64,000 bases of DNA from Acetobacter cerevisiae (GCF_001580535.1 NZ_LHZA01000150.1:21703-85702); one strand, 5' to 3'; counted from the first letter of the stretch, positions 17,303 to 26,782 are shown. Numbers and translations: made by a program. The notes: generated by a model from the letters alone, not told the origin.

Positions 17303-17797
17303 ATGTCTGAGACGATAGAAACCCCCACAACCCAATTTCTGGCGGCCCATGGCGTTGCCTACACCATGCATGACTATGAGTATGTGTCTGACCCCGGCAA
17401 AATTGGCCTGCACGCCGCAGCAGGTATCGGGATTGATAACGAAAAGGTCTTCAAGACCCTGATGGTCGAAATTGATAAAAAGCAGGTGGTGTGTGCGGTT
17501 ATTCCCGTACATCAGAAAATGAACCTGAAAAAGGTCGCGGCCCTGTTTGGCGGTAAAAACGCCCGGATGCTGTGTGCGGAAAAGGCAGAAGCGCTGACGG
17601 GCTTTCAGGTTGGCGGCATCAGCCCGTTTGGCTCCCGCACACAGGTGCCGGTCGTGTTTGAAAAAAGCGCACTCAAGCAGGACATCATGTACATCAACGG
17701 CGGCGGGCGTGGTCTGGTGGTTGGACTGGCCCCGGCGGATGCCGTAAAATGCGTTAACGGCCAGACAGCTGACCTGACGGTTGAACCGGCTGCCTGA
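17303..17797 (+). CDS. ybaK: Cys-tRNA(Pro)/Cys-tRNA(Cys) deacylase YbaK/EbsC
   Basis: The 164-residue single-domain protein has the YbaK blocks VFKTLMVEIDKKQVVCAVIPVH, AALFGGKNARMLCAEKAEALTGF and VGGISPFGSR, including the lysine in FKTLMV and the substrate-pocket G-I-S-P-F motif. It removes cysteine mischarged onto tRNA-Pro, acting in the cytosol with ProRS as a translation-quality enzyme. It is probably a single-gene transcript: mtnA ends in a terminator upstream and the next gene starts 149 bases later. Confidence 0.92.
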   Translation: MSETIETPTTQFLAAHGVAYTMHDYEYVSDPGKIGLHAAAGIGIDNEKVFKTLMVEIDKKQVVCAVIPVHQKMNLKKVAALFGGKNARMLCAEKAEALTGFQVGGISPFGSRTQVPVVFEKSALKQDIMYINGGGRGLVVGLAPADAVKCVNGQTADLTVEPAA

Positions 17798-17946
17798 AGA
17801 CACAGACGCGACAAAAAGGAAACAGGGGTGCTGTGAAAAAGGCACTCCCCTCTTTTCCCACGTCGCGCGGCGGCTTATGCAGAACAGGAGAGCTCTTGAC
17901 GGCAAGGGCTCCTGACGCTCCGGGCACCCCGGAGGGATTTGTCTGG

Positions 17947-18867
17947 ATGGAGACGAGATTGTCACGCAAGCTCTCTGTTGCCCTGCTGGCCCCCTTATGT
18001 CTGGCAGCCTGTGCGGCGCAACCTTCGCACGTTCCGGGGGCTCGCCCCACCGCAACTCCTGCCGCAGGCAGCACCGCAGGGAGCTACGGTTACAGCTATT
18101 CCGGCCATGTGCCGGATTTTGCTACCCGCAATTATGAGCCGTTCAACCGGCAGGACGTTGTGGCCATTGCCATGCGGGAATGGCGGATGTTCGGCAGCCC
18201 GGTGAATGATGATGACCCGGAACTACGCCCGGAACCCCAGATTGCCTCCGTCAAACCCGAACGCGCCCCCGGCCTGTGGGAACGTGTTGGGGAATACTGG
18301 TGGATCGGGATGGACCCGGACGTGACGGAATCCACCTTTACCGGCAAGCATGACGCCAGTGGCCGCCTGACCAACTTTGTGCATGACGGCGACTATGCGT
18401 GGTCCGCTGCCTTTATCTCTTATGTGATGCGTGTGGCCGGGGCGAATAACCGCTTCCCCTACTCCCCCAACCACTCCACCTATATCAATGCAGCGGCTGC
18501 GGGGCAGACCTCCGTCCTGCGCGCGCAGGACCCGGCGGCCTATGTGCCCAAACAGGGTGACCTGATCTGCGTGGGCCGTGGCCGCGCCAAAACGTCCGTG
18601 CGCTTTTCCAGCCTGCCGACCTCCTACGGCTTTCCGGCGCATTGCGGCTATGTGGTTGCCACCAACCAGACCGGGCAGCCTTTTGGCCATCAGCTAAGCA
18701 TTATTGGCGGCAATATTGATGATGCCGTGGCGCTGACGCATGTGCCAACGGACGCAAGCGGCCACATCTCCGCCCCCAGCGGCGAGAGTTATGACTCGCG
18801 TTATCCGTGGTGCACCATTCTGGAAGTGCTCTATGATGCAGAGGCGGAACCGGACGCGGGGCTGTAA
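17947..18867 (+). CDS. DUF2272-type lipoprotein
   Basis: ATG 17947 with GGAGGG upstream is preferred over the longer frame from 17833, since it puts a lipoprotein signal (LAPLCLAAC, cysteine near residue 22) at the N-terminus. The roughly 306-residue protein has a linker, then a domain from about 65 with FNRQDVVAIAMREWRMFG, WERVGEYWWIGMDP, WSAAFISYVMRVAGAN and YVPKQGDLICVGR, the DUF2272 pattern. The conserved Trp, Ser, Asp and His positions suggest a papain/NlpC-like hydrolase acting on the envelope (inference). Next to cysK, but no functional link is evident. Confidence 0.75.
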   Translation: METRLSRKLSVALLAPLCLAACAAQPSHVPGARPTATPAAGSTAGSYGYSYSGHVPDFATRNYEPFNRQDVVAIAMREWRMFGSPVNDDDPELRPEPQIASVKPERAPGLWERVGEYWWIGMDPDVTESTFTGKHDASGRLTNFVHDGDYAWSAAFISYVMRVAGANNRFPYSPNHSTYINAAAAGQTSVLRAQDPAAYVPKQGDLICVGRGRAKTSVRFSSLPTSYGFPAHCGYVVATNQTGQPFGHQLSIIGGNIDDAVALTHVPTDASGHISAPSGESYDSRYPWCTILEVLYDAEAEPDAGL

Positions 18868-18972
18868 ACACCCCGGCACCATCTTGTTATCCTGTTCTGA
18901 ATACGACAGACTTCATGATCTGATGCGCGCAGATGCGAGCCTGTTGAACGAAGCGAGAAGGTGCAACCAGAT

Positions 18973-20010
18973 ATGACTGACAGTGCAACGTCCTCCGCCC
19001 GCCCCGGCTGGCACACCCTTTCTGCCGATATGCCGGGCGCTGTGGGCGGCACACCGCTCATTCGCCTGCGCAAGGCGTCTGAAGCCACTGGCTGCGAGAT
19101 TTACGGCAAAGCCGAATTTATGAATCCCGGCGGCTCCGTGAAGGACCGTGCAGCCCTTGCCATTATTGAAGACGCCGAACGCCGGGGCGTGCTGAAGCCC
19201 GGCGGCACACTGGTGGAAGGCACGGCTGGCAATACCGGCATCGGGCTGACACTGGTGGCCAATGCACGCGGCTATAAATGCATTATTGTGATGCCGGAGA
19301 CGCAGAGTCAGGAAAAAATCGGCTTTCTGCGGATGATTGGCGCGGACCTGCGGCTGGTGCCTGCCAAGCCGTATCGGGATGAAGGCAATTACGTGCATGT
19401 CTCCCGCCGGCTGGCGGAAGAAGGTGGGTATGTGTGGGCCAACCAGTTTGACAACCTTGCCAACCGTGAAGGCCACCGCGCCACCACGGCGCCGGAAATC
19501 TGGCAGCAGATGGACGGTAAGGTTGATGCCTTTACCTGCGCCTGCGGCACCGGCGGCACGCTGGCTGGCACGGCCATGGGCCTGCATGACGCCGCCAGCA
19601 AGGCTGGCGTGAAGGCCCCGCGCATTGTGCTGGCTGACCCGGAAGGCTCTGGCCTGTATGGCTGGGTGAAGGACAATGATCTGTCCGTTTCCGGCTCCTC
19701 CATTACCGAGGGCATTGGCCAGTCCCGCGTGACGGCCAACCTTGAAGGCGCGCCGATTGATGATGCCGAGCGCATTCCCGACCCGGAAGCACTGGACATT
19801 ATCTATAGCCTGCTGATTGATGAAGGTCTGTCGGTCGGTGGCTCCTCCGGCATTAACGTGGCGTCTGCCATCCGCACGGCCCGCAAGCTTGGGCCGGGGC
19901 ACCGGATTGTGACTATCCTGTGCGATGGCGGGGCGCGTTATGAGTCCAAGCTGTTCAACCCCACCTTCCTGCGGGGCAAAAACCTGCCGGTTGCCCCCTG
20001 GCTGGATTAA
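18973..20010 (+). CDS. cysK: Cysteine synthase A (O-acetylserine sulfhydrylase)
   Basis: ATG 18973 has AGAAGG upstream; a GTG at 18961 is the alternative start. The 345-residue PLP enzyme carries the NPGGSVKDR motif with the cofactor lysine K57, the substrate loop EGTAGNTGIG, the CGTGGTLAG phosphate-binding loop and the C-terminal GGSSGINVASA block. It makes cysteine from O-acetylserine and sulfide in the cytosol. Length exceeds the 320 residues of E. coli CysK because of an N-terminal extension; cystathionine beta-synthase-like variants are possible but the motif set favours cysteine synthase. Confidence 0.9.
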   Translation: MTDSATSSARPGWHTLSADMPGAVGGTPLIRLRKASEATGCEIYGKAEFMNPGGSVKDRAALAIIEDAERRGVLKPGGTLVEGTAGNTGIGLTLVANARGYKCIIVMPETQSQEKIGFLRMIGADLRLVPAKPYRDEGNYVHVSRRLAEEGGYVWANQFDNLANREGHRATTAPEIWQQMDGKVDAFTCACGTGGTLAGTAMGLHDAASKAGVKAPRIVLADPEGSGLYGWVKDNDLSVSGSSITEGIGQSRVTANLEGAPIDDAERIPDPEALDIIYSLLIDEGLSVGGSSGINVASAIRTARKLGPGHRIVTILCDGGARYESKLFNPTFLRGKNLPVAPWLD

Positions 20011-20037
20011 CAACCGGATAAACAAGAGGTCATCACC

Positions 20038-20622
20038 ATGCCGGTCCGCACACCCTTGCTTCCTTCGCGCAGCATCCATCGGTGGGGTGCGCTGGCCGGA
20101 ATGGCCGTTGTTCTGAGCGGGTGCGGCAGCGCGCTTGTCGCCCCCGGTGCTGAGAGCATTGTCGGCACGTCCGCGGCCCACGCCCCGGCCACCACGACTG
20201 GCGCGCCGCCCGCCACGGCAAATCTGGAGGCGGGCTCAAAGATTGCAGAGCCAACGCCTGCAAACGCCACACCCACGCTGTGTCAGGCTTTTCAGACACA
20301 CCCGATGCTGAACATTACGCTGCTGTTTGGGCAGACGCGCCCACGTGGGCAGGCTATTTCTGCCTCTGAATGGCGGGATTTTCTGAAAACCACCCTCACC
20401 CCCGCCTTCCCTGCCGGGCTTTCCGTGCTGTCCGCACAGGGACAATGGCAGGACCCGCAAACCGGGCGTGTCTCACAGGAACCCGCCCGACTGGTGACGA
20501 TCATTGCCGCACCGGCAGCGGACCTCCCCACCCGGCTGGACACCATCCGCAACCGCTACAAAGAGCGCTTTGAGCAGCAGTCTGTGGGGCTGATGGTGGC
20601 CCCGGTTTGTGCGGGGTTTTGA
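20038..20622 (+). CDS. DUF3574 lipoprotein
   Basis: The 194-residue protein starts with a basic n-region and a lipobox (VVLSGC, cysteine near 29), then an Ala/Thr/Pro linker. The C-terminal domain (about 90-194) has MLNITLLFGQTRPRGQAIS, WRDFLKTTLTPAFPAGLSVL and YKERFEQQSVGLM, the DUF3574 pattern. The family is small, secreted or lipid-anchored, and of unknown function. The gene begins 27 bases after cysK and may be cotranscribed with it. A bidirectional terminator follows. Confidence 0.72.
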   Translation: MPVRTPLLPSRSIHRWGALAGMAVVLSGCGSALVAPGAESIVGTSAAHAPATTTGAPPATANLEAGSKIAEPTPANATPTLCQAFQTHPMLNITLLFGQTRPRGQAISASEWRDFLKTTLTPAFPAGLSVLSAQGQWQDPQTGRVSQEPARLVTIIAAPAADLPTRLDTIRNRYKERFEQQSVGLMVAPVCAGF

Positions 20623-20801
20623 TTAGCTCTGTAAAGTAAAGGCAGTTTTGTAAAGACTTACGGAACTGAGGCCAGCGCCTCTCCGATACTGCCCTTGCCC
20701 CCCGCAGGAACGAAACAAACTCCTAATCACGCCAGTGTTTCCAAAGAACCAGTGTGTTTCTGCTTGCATTTCATAACGCACAAAACAAGACACTCCAGAA
20801 C

Positions 20802-20860
20802 GACAAAAACCGCTCCTGAAGTCATCCCAAAAAGATAACTTCAGGCGGCGGTTTTTGTGT
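20802..20860. terminator. Bidirectional terminator between DUF3574 gene and guaA
   Basis: An imperfect long inverted repeat (ACAAAAACCG...CTGAAGT with ACTTCAGG...CGGTTTTTGT) flanked by runs of T on both strands, placed between convergent genes. It can stop transcription from both sides. Confidence 0.85.
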
Positions 20861-20899
20861 TTATCAGCTTTTCACCTCTTACGAGGGTGACTTAGGGGA

Positions 20900-22501
20900 T
20901 CATTCCCACTCAATCGTGCCCGGCGGTTTAGAGGTGATGTCATAAGTGACGCGGTTGATGCCGCGGACTTCGTTGACGATGCGGCCAGCCACGCGGTTGA
21001 GGAAGCTCATGTCAAACGGGTAGACATCCGCCGTCATACCGTCCGTGCTGGTCACAGCGCGCAGGGCGCAGGCCTGATCATACGTGCGGCCATCGCCCAT
21101 AACACCCACGGTGCGGACCGGCAGCAGGACCGCAAAGGCCTGCCAGATAGCGTCATACAGGCCAGCAGCGCGGATTTCTTCAAGGAAGACGGAATCCACT
21201 TTCCGCAGCAGGTCCAGTTTTTCCCGCGTGATGTTACCGGGGATACGGATAGCCAGACCCGGCCCGGGGAACGGATGCCGCCCGACAATGGCTTCCGGGA
21301 TATCCAGTTCACGGCCCAGATCGCGCACTTCGTCCTTAAACAGTTCACGCAGCGGTTCGACCAGCTGCATGTTCATACGTTCCGGCAGGCCGCCGACGTT
21401 ATGGTGCGATTTGATGGTGACAGACGGGCCACCCGTAAAGCTGACGCTTTCGATCACATCCGGATACAGCGTGCCCTGCGCGAGGAACTGCGCGCCGCCC
21501 AGCTTGGTGGCTTCTTCCTCAAACACTTCCACAAACAGGCGGCCAATGGTCTTGCGCTTGATTTCCGGGTCCGTCACGCCGTCCAGCTCACGCAGGAACA
21601 GCTCGGACGCATCCCGATGCACGAGCGTGATGTTGAAGCGGCCACGGAAGGTTTCAATCACTTCCTCAGCTTCACCCGCACGCAGCATGCCGTGATCGAC
21701 AAAGATACAGGTCAGCTGGTCGCCAATGGCTTCATGAATCAGCACAGCCGCCACGGAGGAATCGACGCCGCCGGACAGACCGCAGATCACCTTGCCGGTG
21801 CCGACCTGCTCACGGATGCGGGCAATTTCCATCTCGCGGAAGCCAGCCATGGTCCATGTGCCGGAGCAGCCCGCCACGTTATGCGTGAAGTTGCGCAGCA
21901 GGGCGGCACCGTGCGGCGTGTGCACCACTTCCGGGTGGAACTGCACGCCATACAGGCGGCGGCCTTCATCCGCGATAACGGCAAACGGTGCGCCTTCGCT
22001 CACGGCCACAATGCGGAAGCCGGGGGGCAGTTCCGTCACGCGGTCACCGTGGCTCATCCACACCTGCTCACGGTTGCCGCGGGCCCATGCGCCACGGAAG
22101 AGGGCACAGTCTTCCACAATATCAACAAAGGCGCGGCCAAATTCGCGATGGTCGGAGCTTTCAACCTGCCCGCCCAGCTGGAGGCACATGGCCTGCTGGC
22201 CGTAGCAGATGCCCAGAACCGGCACGGCCATCTCGAACACGACTTCCGGCACGCGGGGAGAATCCGGGCTGGTCACGCTGGCAGGACCGCCGGAGAGAAT
22301 AATGCCGCGCGGTGCAAAAGCGCGGATGCGCTCTGCCGTGGCGGTGAACGGCCAGATTTCACAATAGACACCGCTTTCCCGCACGCGGCGGGCAATAAGC
22401 TGTGTCACCTGACTGCCAAAATCCAGGATCAGGATACGGTCCTGATGAAGGGACTCGTCCAGTTTGGTGGAGGAAGCGGGGATGGTGGCATCGGCAGGCA
22501 T
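20900..22501 (-). CDS. guaA: GMP synthase (glutamine-hydrolysing)
   Basis: The 533-residue protein contains a class I glutamine amidotransferase domain (about 22-210, nucleophile C99 in [15 protein letters not shown] histidine) and an ATP-pyrophosphatase domain with the PP-loop [10 protein letters not shown], then the dimerisation domain with [11 protein letters not shown] and a [15 protein letters not shown] end. It converts XMP to GMP in purine synthesis. Length and domain order match the family. It is divergent from a small secreted protein with no known link. Confidence 0.96.
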   Translation of the reverse strand: MPADATIPASSTKLDESLHQDRILILDFGSQVTQLIARRVRESGVYCEIWPFTATAERIRAFAPRGIILSGGPASVTSPDSPRVPEVVFEMAVPVLGICYGQQAMCLQLGGQVESSDHREFGRAFVDIVEDCALFRGAWARGNREQVWMSHGDRVTELPPGFRIVAVSEGAPFAVIADEGRRLYGVQFHPEVVHTPHGAALLRNFTHNVAGCSGTWTMAGFREMEIARIREQVGTGKVICGLSGGVDSSVAAVLIHEAIGDQLTCIFVDHGMLRAGEAEEVIETFRGRFNITLVHRDASELFLRELDGVTDPEIKRKTIGRLFVEVFEEEATKLGGAQFLAQGTLYPDVIESVSFTGGPSVTIKSHHNVGGLPERMNMQLVEPLRELFKDEVRDLGRELDIPEAIVGRHPFPGPGLAIRIPGNITREKLDLLRKVDSVFLEEIRAAGLYDAIWQAFAVLLPVRTVGVMGDGRTYDQACALRAVTSTDGMTADVYPFDMSFLNRVAGRIVNEVRGINRVTYDITSKPPGTIEWE

Positions 22502-22756
22502 GAGCTACTGTCTTTCTGGTCAGCGCCTGAGCGGCATTCTAAACGACGGACAGCCACCACCGGGGCAGAGCGCCGGAAACAGGGGACACCGGCAACGGGG
22601 CAGCTGTATGCTAGACAGCGGATATAAAGCGATGGGTTACAAACGTCACCCTATAATAAGACTCTCCGCAGCATCATTTTATAAAGGCGTGGCGCAGGTG
22701 AGACCCTTGAACGGGGGCATCTGGCCCCGGATCTTCTCTCTGACAGGAGCGTGTTC

Positions 22757-23227
22757 ATGAATCCTTTCTCTCTTCTGGCCCCCGGCAAGACCTCCACCAG
22801 CCACTCGCGCCAGCCTTTGCGCGCCCTGCCGCTGGCCGGGGTTGCCCTGCTGGCGCTGTTCTGTGGCGCGGCGGCCCCGGCGGCGGATGACCCGTATGGG
22901 GAATGGATTGGCACGCTGGTGGCCGAGAAAGGCCACAACTGCCCGGTGCATACGGTCTCGCTCATGCAGGTCCAGCCCAAGCACATCACCTTCACGCCGG
23001 AAATGGGCGCGCTGGTGCTGCGTGGTGTGCCGGATAAGAAGACGCCGCATTATCATGCACAGCTGATCCTGCAGGACTCCCACCATCAGCAGCTCCCTAT
23101 GGTGTTTGAAGCGCATCCGGTCGGCGATACGTTTGAAGGCGTTTACGGCACGCCGGAATGCCGTGCGCATGTGACGCTCAAACGCCCCGAAGGCCGGGCC
23201 TGGAAGAACTTTATGGGGGACGATTGA
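22757..23227 (+). CDS. Small secreted protein of unknown function
   Basis: ATG 22757 follows AGGAG at the right spacing; the GTG at 22751 is less well placed. The 156-residue protein has a signal peptide with a hydrophobic core (LPLAGVALLALFCGAAAPA) and a mature part with YGEWIGTLVAEKGHNCPVH and a second cysteine in GTPECRAHV, perhaps one disulfide. The pattern, a GEWxGxL start with beta-strand spacing, suggests a small beta-barrel or lipocalin-like fold, but I cannot name the family. The tRNA-Arg gene lies 71 bases downstream. Confidence 0.65.
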   Translation: MNPFSLLAPGKTSTSHSRQPLRALPLAGVALLALFCGAAAPAADDPYGEWIGTLVAEKGHNCPVHTVSLMQVQPKHITFTPEMGALVLRGVPDKKTPHYHAQLILQDSHHQQLPMVFEAHPVGDTFEGVYGTPECRAHVTLKRPEGRAWKNFMGDD

Positions 23228-23298
23228 AAAAAAATCGCCTCATGTGAATTTTGGGGGTTGCCAGACCCGGCGCCCCCGGCTAAACACCGCGTCAAGGC

Positions 23299-23375
23299 GC
23301 ACCCGTAGCTCAACTGGATAGAGCACCAGACTACGAATCTGGGGGTTAGGAGTTCGAGTCTCTTCGGGTGCACCA
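23299..23375 (+). tRNA. tRNA-Arg (anticodon ACG)
   Basis: A 77-base cloverleaf with encoded CCA. The acceptor arm GCACCCG pairs with CGGGTGC. The D arm starts TAGCTCAACTGGATAGAGC, the anticodon arm is CCAGA-CTACGAA-TCTGG, and the T arm has GTTCGAGTC. Anticodon ACG, read as ICG after deamination, decodes CGU, CGC and CGA. Confidence 0.95.
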
Positions 23376-23483
23376 CTTCCCTTTTTCAATTTGAAGCACT
23401 TTTGGTTTTCAGATTTTCTGTCTGGGATTGTGCATCACTGATCCGCTTTTCTCTGCCTTACAGAGACAGGCTGGCTTAAGGGA

Positions 23484-23505
23484 TTTCCCGCTCAGCGGGC
23501 TTTTT
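23484..23505 (+). terminator. Terminator downstream of tRNA-Arg
   Basis: CCCGC-TCA-GCGGG hairpin followed by CTTTTT. It lies 109 bases after the tRNA in a stretch with no gene. Confidence 0.75.
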
Positions 23506-23594
23506 CTCCATTTTCTGCAAAATCTCCAGAAAACCCGACTGCCTGCATGGGTCTTTGCGAGATTCCGGGCTGCGCGGCCAGAAAGCACACTGAG

Positions 23595-24554
23595 TTATGT
23601 GTCCTGCCCTTCTGCCAGACACAGCGCCAGATGCTGCGTGAGCAACGCGCGTAAGGCAGCAGAGCCTTCGCGCTGATAACGGTCATAATGCTCCCGCCAA
23701 TGTTTCCCCATTTCCGGCGGCAGGGTGCTTGCCTGTAGGGCGCGCATGCCGTTCAGCACTTTTCTTTCAATCTGCGCCATGGAGCGCTGCGGAAAGTGCA
23801 ACATGCAGAACCCGGCTTCCATCATCAGGCGGGTATGGTCCTGCACACTATCGACCTATTCCACAAAATGGTTGCCCTGCCCTGTTGTCAGCCCGTACCC
23901 GGTGCGGAGCGCGACCTTTGTGACCTCCTGCCGCATGGCGGGCCACACGGCACACTCTGTTTCAGCCAGTGACGGGCCAAAGGCTGTCAGCCGATAAGGC
24001 GGCGTGCTTGTGACCAACGCCGCCTGCGCCCAGTGGAAGACCAGAAGCCGGGCCTGAGGGTCCGTCAGTACCCGGGCGAACTTTTCGCCCGCTTTTGGGC
24101 CAGTATGGCAGCAGGTGATAAATTCATCCGCGTCCACAAAAAAGATCCAGTCTGGCGGGTTGGCATCATGCCGCAGGTAGGTTTCTGCAAACTGTTGCAG
24201 AGCCTGCATTTTTGCAGCCTGATAATAAGCGTCCTGATAGTCCTGTGCGTAAAAAATATCAGCCGGAGGCGCATCTTTTCGAAAAAGCTCAATTTCCTGC
24301 GCTGTGCCGTCTGTGCTGTTGTTATCCAGAATAAAGAAGCGCCGGAAACCCAGCCGGTAATGATGCCGTAAATTCAGCCCCAGAATATCGGCTTCATCTT
24401 TCACCAGCATAAGCAGGGCAGTATGCCGCAAAGCGGGAATGGTGACGTCTGACCGCACCTGCCAGCGTGGTCCGGCCCGCAGCGTATCAAACGCGCGTTT
24501 TGCGCGATGATTCAGTCCATTCAGGAAGTCCACCAGTCCCGCATTCGTGTTCAT
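23595..24554 (-). pseudogene. Family 2-type glycosyltransferase broken by an in-frame TAG
   Basis: Read through one amber codon at 23856-23858, the frame is 320 codons with no other lesion. The first 232 residues carry a GT-A fold: LLMLVKDEADIL, FRRFFILDNNSTDGT, then the metal-binding WIFFVDADEFI. The second part continues with LHFPQRSMAQIERKVLNG, which is typical of the C-terminus of this glycosyltransferase group (Glyco_tranf_2_4-like). The amber follows GQGNHFVE and removes 87 residues. The same frame continues directly after it, so this is a nonsense mutation and not a frameshift; a C-to-T change from CAG would create it. A truncated product could be made but probably lacks acceptor contacts. 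Confidence 0.8.
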
Positions 24555-24653
24555 CTGGGTCTTTACATCCGCATTTTATACTCTGTGTTTGAGTCTAACG
24601 GGTTTACACTGGAGGGGCTATCCTTTTGCAGTCTTCTGACAGGAGCAACAAGA

Positions 24654-25019
24654 ATGAAAAAACTCCCGTTTATGGCACTGGCGCTTTGCCTTGCGACCCC
24701 GGCTTTTGCACAAAGCACGCAAACCATGACGGAACTGCCTGACTGGGTTACAAAAGCCGCGGCTGTTTCTGCACCGGCTGAAACGCTGAAGCAGAACGGC
24801 AAGACCTATCTGACAGGCCATCTCTGCAAACCGCATGACTGCGGCGACCATCAGCTTGATGTTGTGTTCTCAGAAGATGGCAAGGCCACATGGGGCCTGC
24901 TGTCCCGCCGTTACGGCAAAACGCTTTACCAGCTGCCGCTCGGTGAGCCGAATGCGGAAACCCTTGCTGTACTCACGGCGTCTTACCACAAGAACAACCC
25001 GGATGATCCGGCGAAATGA
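24654..25019 (+). CDS. Ivy-family c-type lysozyme inhibitor
   Basis: ATG 24654 follows AGGAG and opens a signal peptide (MKKLPFMALALCLATPAFAQ). The 121-residue periplasmic protein has LPDWVTKA and, at 58-63, the CKPHDC loop that is the Ivy hallmark and plugs the lysozyme active site, followed by a beta-rich segment as in E. coli Ivy. It should protect peptidoglycan from c-type lysozyme of an animal host; in Pseudomonas, Ivy also inhibits the cell's own lytic transglycosylase. It converges on a lytic transglycosylase gene 43 bases away. No symbol is given since orthology to E. coli ivy is unproven. Confidence 0.82.
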   Translation: MKKLPFMALALCLATPAFAQSTQTMTELPDWVTKAAAVSAPAETLKQNGKTYLTGHLCKPHDCGDHQLDVVFSEDGKATWGLLSRRYGKTLYQLPLGEPNAETLAVLTASYHKNNPDDPAK

Positions 25020-25025
25020 CGCCTT

Positions 25026-25055
25026 AAAAGGCAATGACCCTGTGTGATCATTGCC
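25026..25055 (-). terminator. Hairpin terminator of the lytic transglycosylase gene
   Basis: GGCAATGA and TCATTGCC form an 8-bp perfect stem (25030-25055). On the minus strand TTTT follows, so it serves the minus-strand gene. It may also act on the Ivy transcript. Confidence 0.6.
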
Positions 25056-25062
25056 CGCCGGC

Positions 25063-26529
25063 TTAGCTGCTCCTTACCGGGATACACGGCATGGAACGGG
25101 CATGCAGAATCTGGCAAACGCCGGAAGCGCCTGAGCCATCACTGGCGACAAGCTGTGCCCGATACATGGCTTTTCCGGAAACGGAGACGGATTGCACGGT
25201 CGGCGTTGCCTGCATGGAGCGAGACGCGAGAACACGGTTCACACTTTCTGCTGTACGCCGCGCTTCCGCATAGGATGCAAAAGCCCCCACCTGCACCGTG
25301 CCGCCCTTACCGCTATGCGATGTCTGCAAAGATCGTGTTGCAACCGCAGAAGACAGCATCGGGGCACGGCTGGCCCCGGCAGACGAAGAAGAGGAAGCTG
25401 GCAACCTCAGCACATGCGCAGAAGACGATGCGGGCGACGTGTAAACGGCATTTTGCACGCGGCCTGTTTGAGTGCGGGATGACGACGCAGACGCGAAAGA
25501 GGCCGGCATGACGCGAGCCGGTGGCAGGCTGGCCTGCGTGATGGTAGCGGACTGGGTTACAGGGGCAGAGGATGCTGTCTGTATGGGGGCTTCTGTTCCG
25601 TAAGATGAAGAACCAGCCGCAAACTGTCCGACATTGGAAGTGCCCGTATTGGCCGCCATTTGGGCCTGCGCCGGAACAGTGGGTGCATCGTCCTGCGCCA
25701 CCGCGACAGGTGCCGGACTGCTGGCCTCGGGCACCGGGTCGGGGTGGGGAATGTCGCGGTCCATCAGGCAGGGAGCGGAAGGGTCATACGCGGCATCCGG
25801 GTCTCTCAGGCAGCCATCGGCGGTTCGGGAGAGATCGGCCTTGGCGTAATAGGCCTCGGAAGACGCAACCTGCGTTGTGCTCTGGATAGGCACCGGCGCC
25901 CACTTGCCACGCACGGCCACACCACCGCCCAGATGCGGCGTAATGGCGGCCACGTAATTCACCGTTTCATCCGGCAGATGGCGGCCATTATTCAGGTAAT
26001 CATCCACCCGGTCCGGCCCGGCATTGTAGGCGGCCAGAAAGCCCGGTGCGCCGTAGCGGTCATACATCAGGCGGATATAGGCGGCGCCGGCCTGAATATT
26101 GTCTTTCGGGTTATAAGGGTCGCCCCCCAGACCATACTGGCTCTGCATGTCCGCATAGGTAGCGGGCATGAGCTGCATCAGCCCCATAGCCCCTGCCCCG
26201 GACGTTGTCAGGCCGCCATTGAGATATTGTTTACCGCCGGATTCCTGCTGCATGACCGCGCGTATCCACGTCTCGGGGAGAGCAAAGCGTTTAGCGGCTT
26301 GCCGGATATATGGCCCCCAGGGGTCTTCCGCCGGACCGGGGGCACGATAGGCCGGGTGCGTGGTCTCGACGGTGCCCATGTCATAAATGGCGTCCGGGTC
26401 ATACGCGGCATTGGGGTCATACACAGCGTGATAGGAGCCAGCCTGCGCGGGCAGAAAACCACCTGCCCCCAGCCCGAGCGCTGTCGCCAGCACGCAAAGT
26501 GAATGTGCTTTTGGTGTTCGACTCCGCAC
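25063..26529 (-). CDS. Lytic transglycosylase with C-terminal SPOR domain (copy 1)
   Basis: The 488-residue protein has a signal peptide (AGGFLPAQAG), a Tyr/Asp/Pro-rich stretch (VYDPNAAYDPDAIYD), then a soluble lytic transglycosylase domain (about 68-205): DPWGPYI, WIRAVMQQESGG with catalytic Glu, GAMGLMQLMPATY, AAYIRLMYDRYG and FLAAYNAGPDRV. A long disordered Ser/Ala/Gln linker leads to a SPOR domain at the C-terminus (GGTVQVGAFASYAEARRTA). The enzyme cuts glycan strands to 1,6-anhydro ends, and SPOR recruits it to denuded septal glycan. A paralogue with the same plan lies at 42756-44192. Confidence 0.9.
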   Translation of the reverse strand: MRSRTPKAHSLCVLATALGLGAGGFLPAQAGSYHAVYDPNAAYDPDAIYDMGTVETTHPAYRAPGPAEDPWGPYIRQAAKRFALPETWIRAVMQQESGGKQYLNGGLTTSGAGAMGLMQLMPATYADMQSQYGLGGDPYNPKDNIQAGAAYIRLMYDRYGAPGFLAAYNAGPDRVDDYLNNGRHLPDETVNYVAAITPHLGGGVAVRGKWAPVPIQSTTQVASSEAYYAKADLSRTADGCLRDPDAAYDPSAPCLMDRDIPHPDPVPEASSPAPVAVAQDDAPTVPAQAQMAANTGTSNVGQFAAGSSSYGTEAPIQTASSAPVTQSATITQASLPPARVMPASFASASSSRTQTGRVQNAVYTSPASSSAHVLRLPASSSSSAGASRAPMLSSAVATRSLQTSHSGKGGTVQVGAFASYAEARRTAESVNRVLASRSMQATPTVQSVSVSGKAMYRAQLVASDGSGASGVCQILHARSMPCIPVRSS

Positions 26530-26618
26530 AATCTGCCCCTTATCCCTGCGCCACCGGCTCTGCTCTGCCGCCTGACGCGCCTGTTTTACCCTACGCTCCG
26601 CTAAAAACCTTCAAGTCA

Positions 26619-26632
26619 CCCTGACATCAGGG
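26619..26632. promoter_or_regulatory. Palindrome CCCTGA-CA-TCAGGG upstream of lactate permease
   Basis: A 6-bp perfect inverted repeat with a 2-base spacer, 151 bases upstream of the permease and 90 upstream of the lytic transglycosylase start. It could be an operator. It does not match the LldR consensus known to me. Confidence 0.25.
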
Positions 26633-26782
26633 ATGATGCTGTTAAGGTTACTATTATGTCATTTTAATGAAAACGGCTTTTCTCCGCCTCTTACACTCAA
26701 ACGTGAGTCAGCCTCTTACAGACTTGCACGTTACGCATAGGACCTTCCCGTTTTGGGGATTAATCCTGTCAAAGAGACGATC

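Noticed and set aside
18913..20181. 422-codon minus-strand frame opposite cysK
   Set aside because: Overprint of the plus-strand gene with Gly/Gln/His-rich low-information translation.
23299..23375. tRNA-Arg as an integration site for a genomic island
   Set aside because: No integrase, no visible repeat of its 3' end nearby and no change in gene style downstream.
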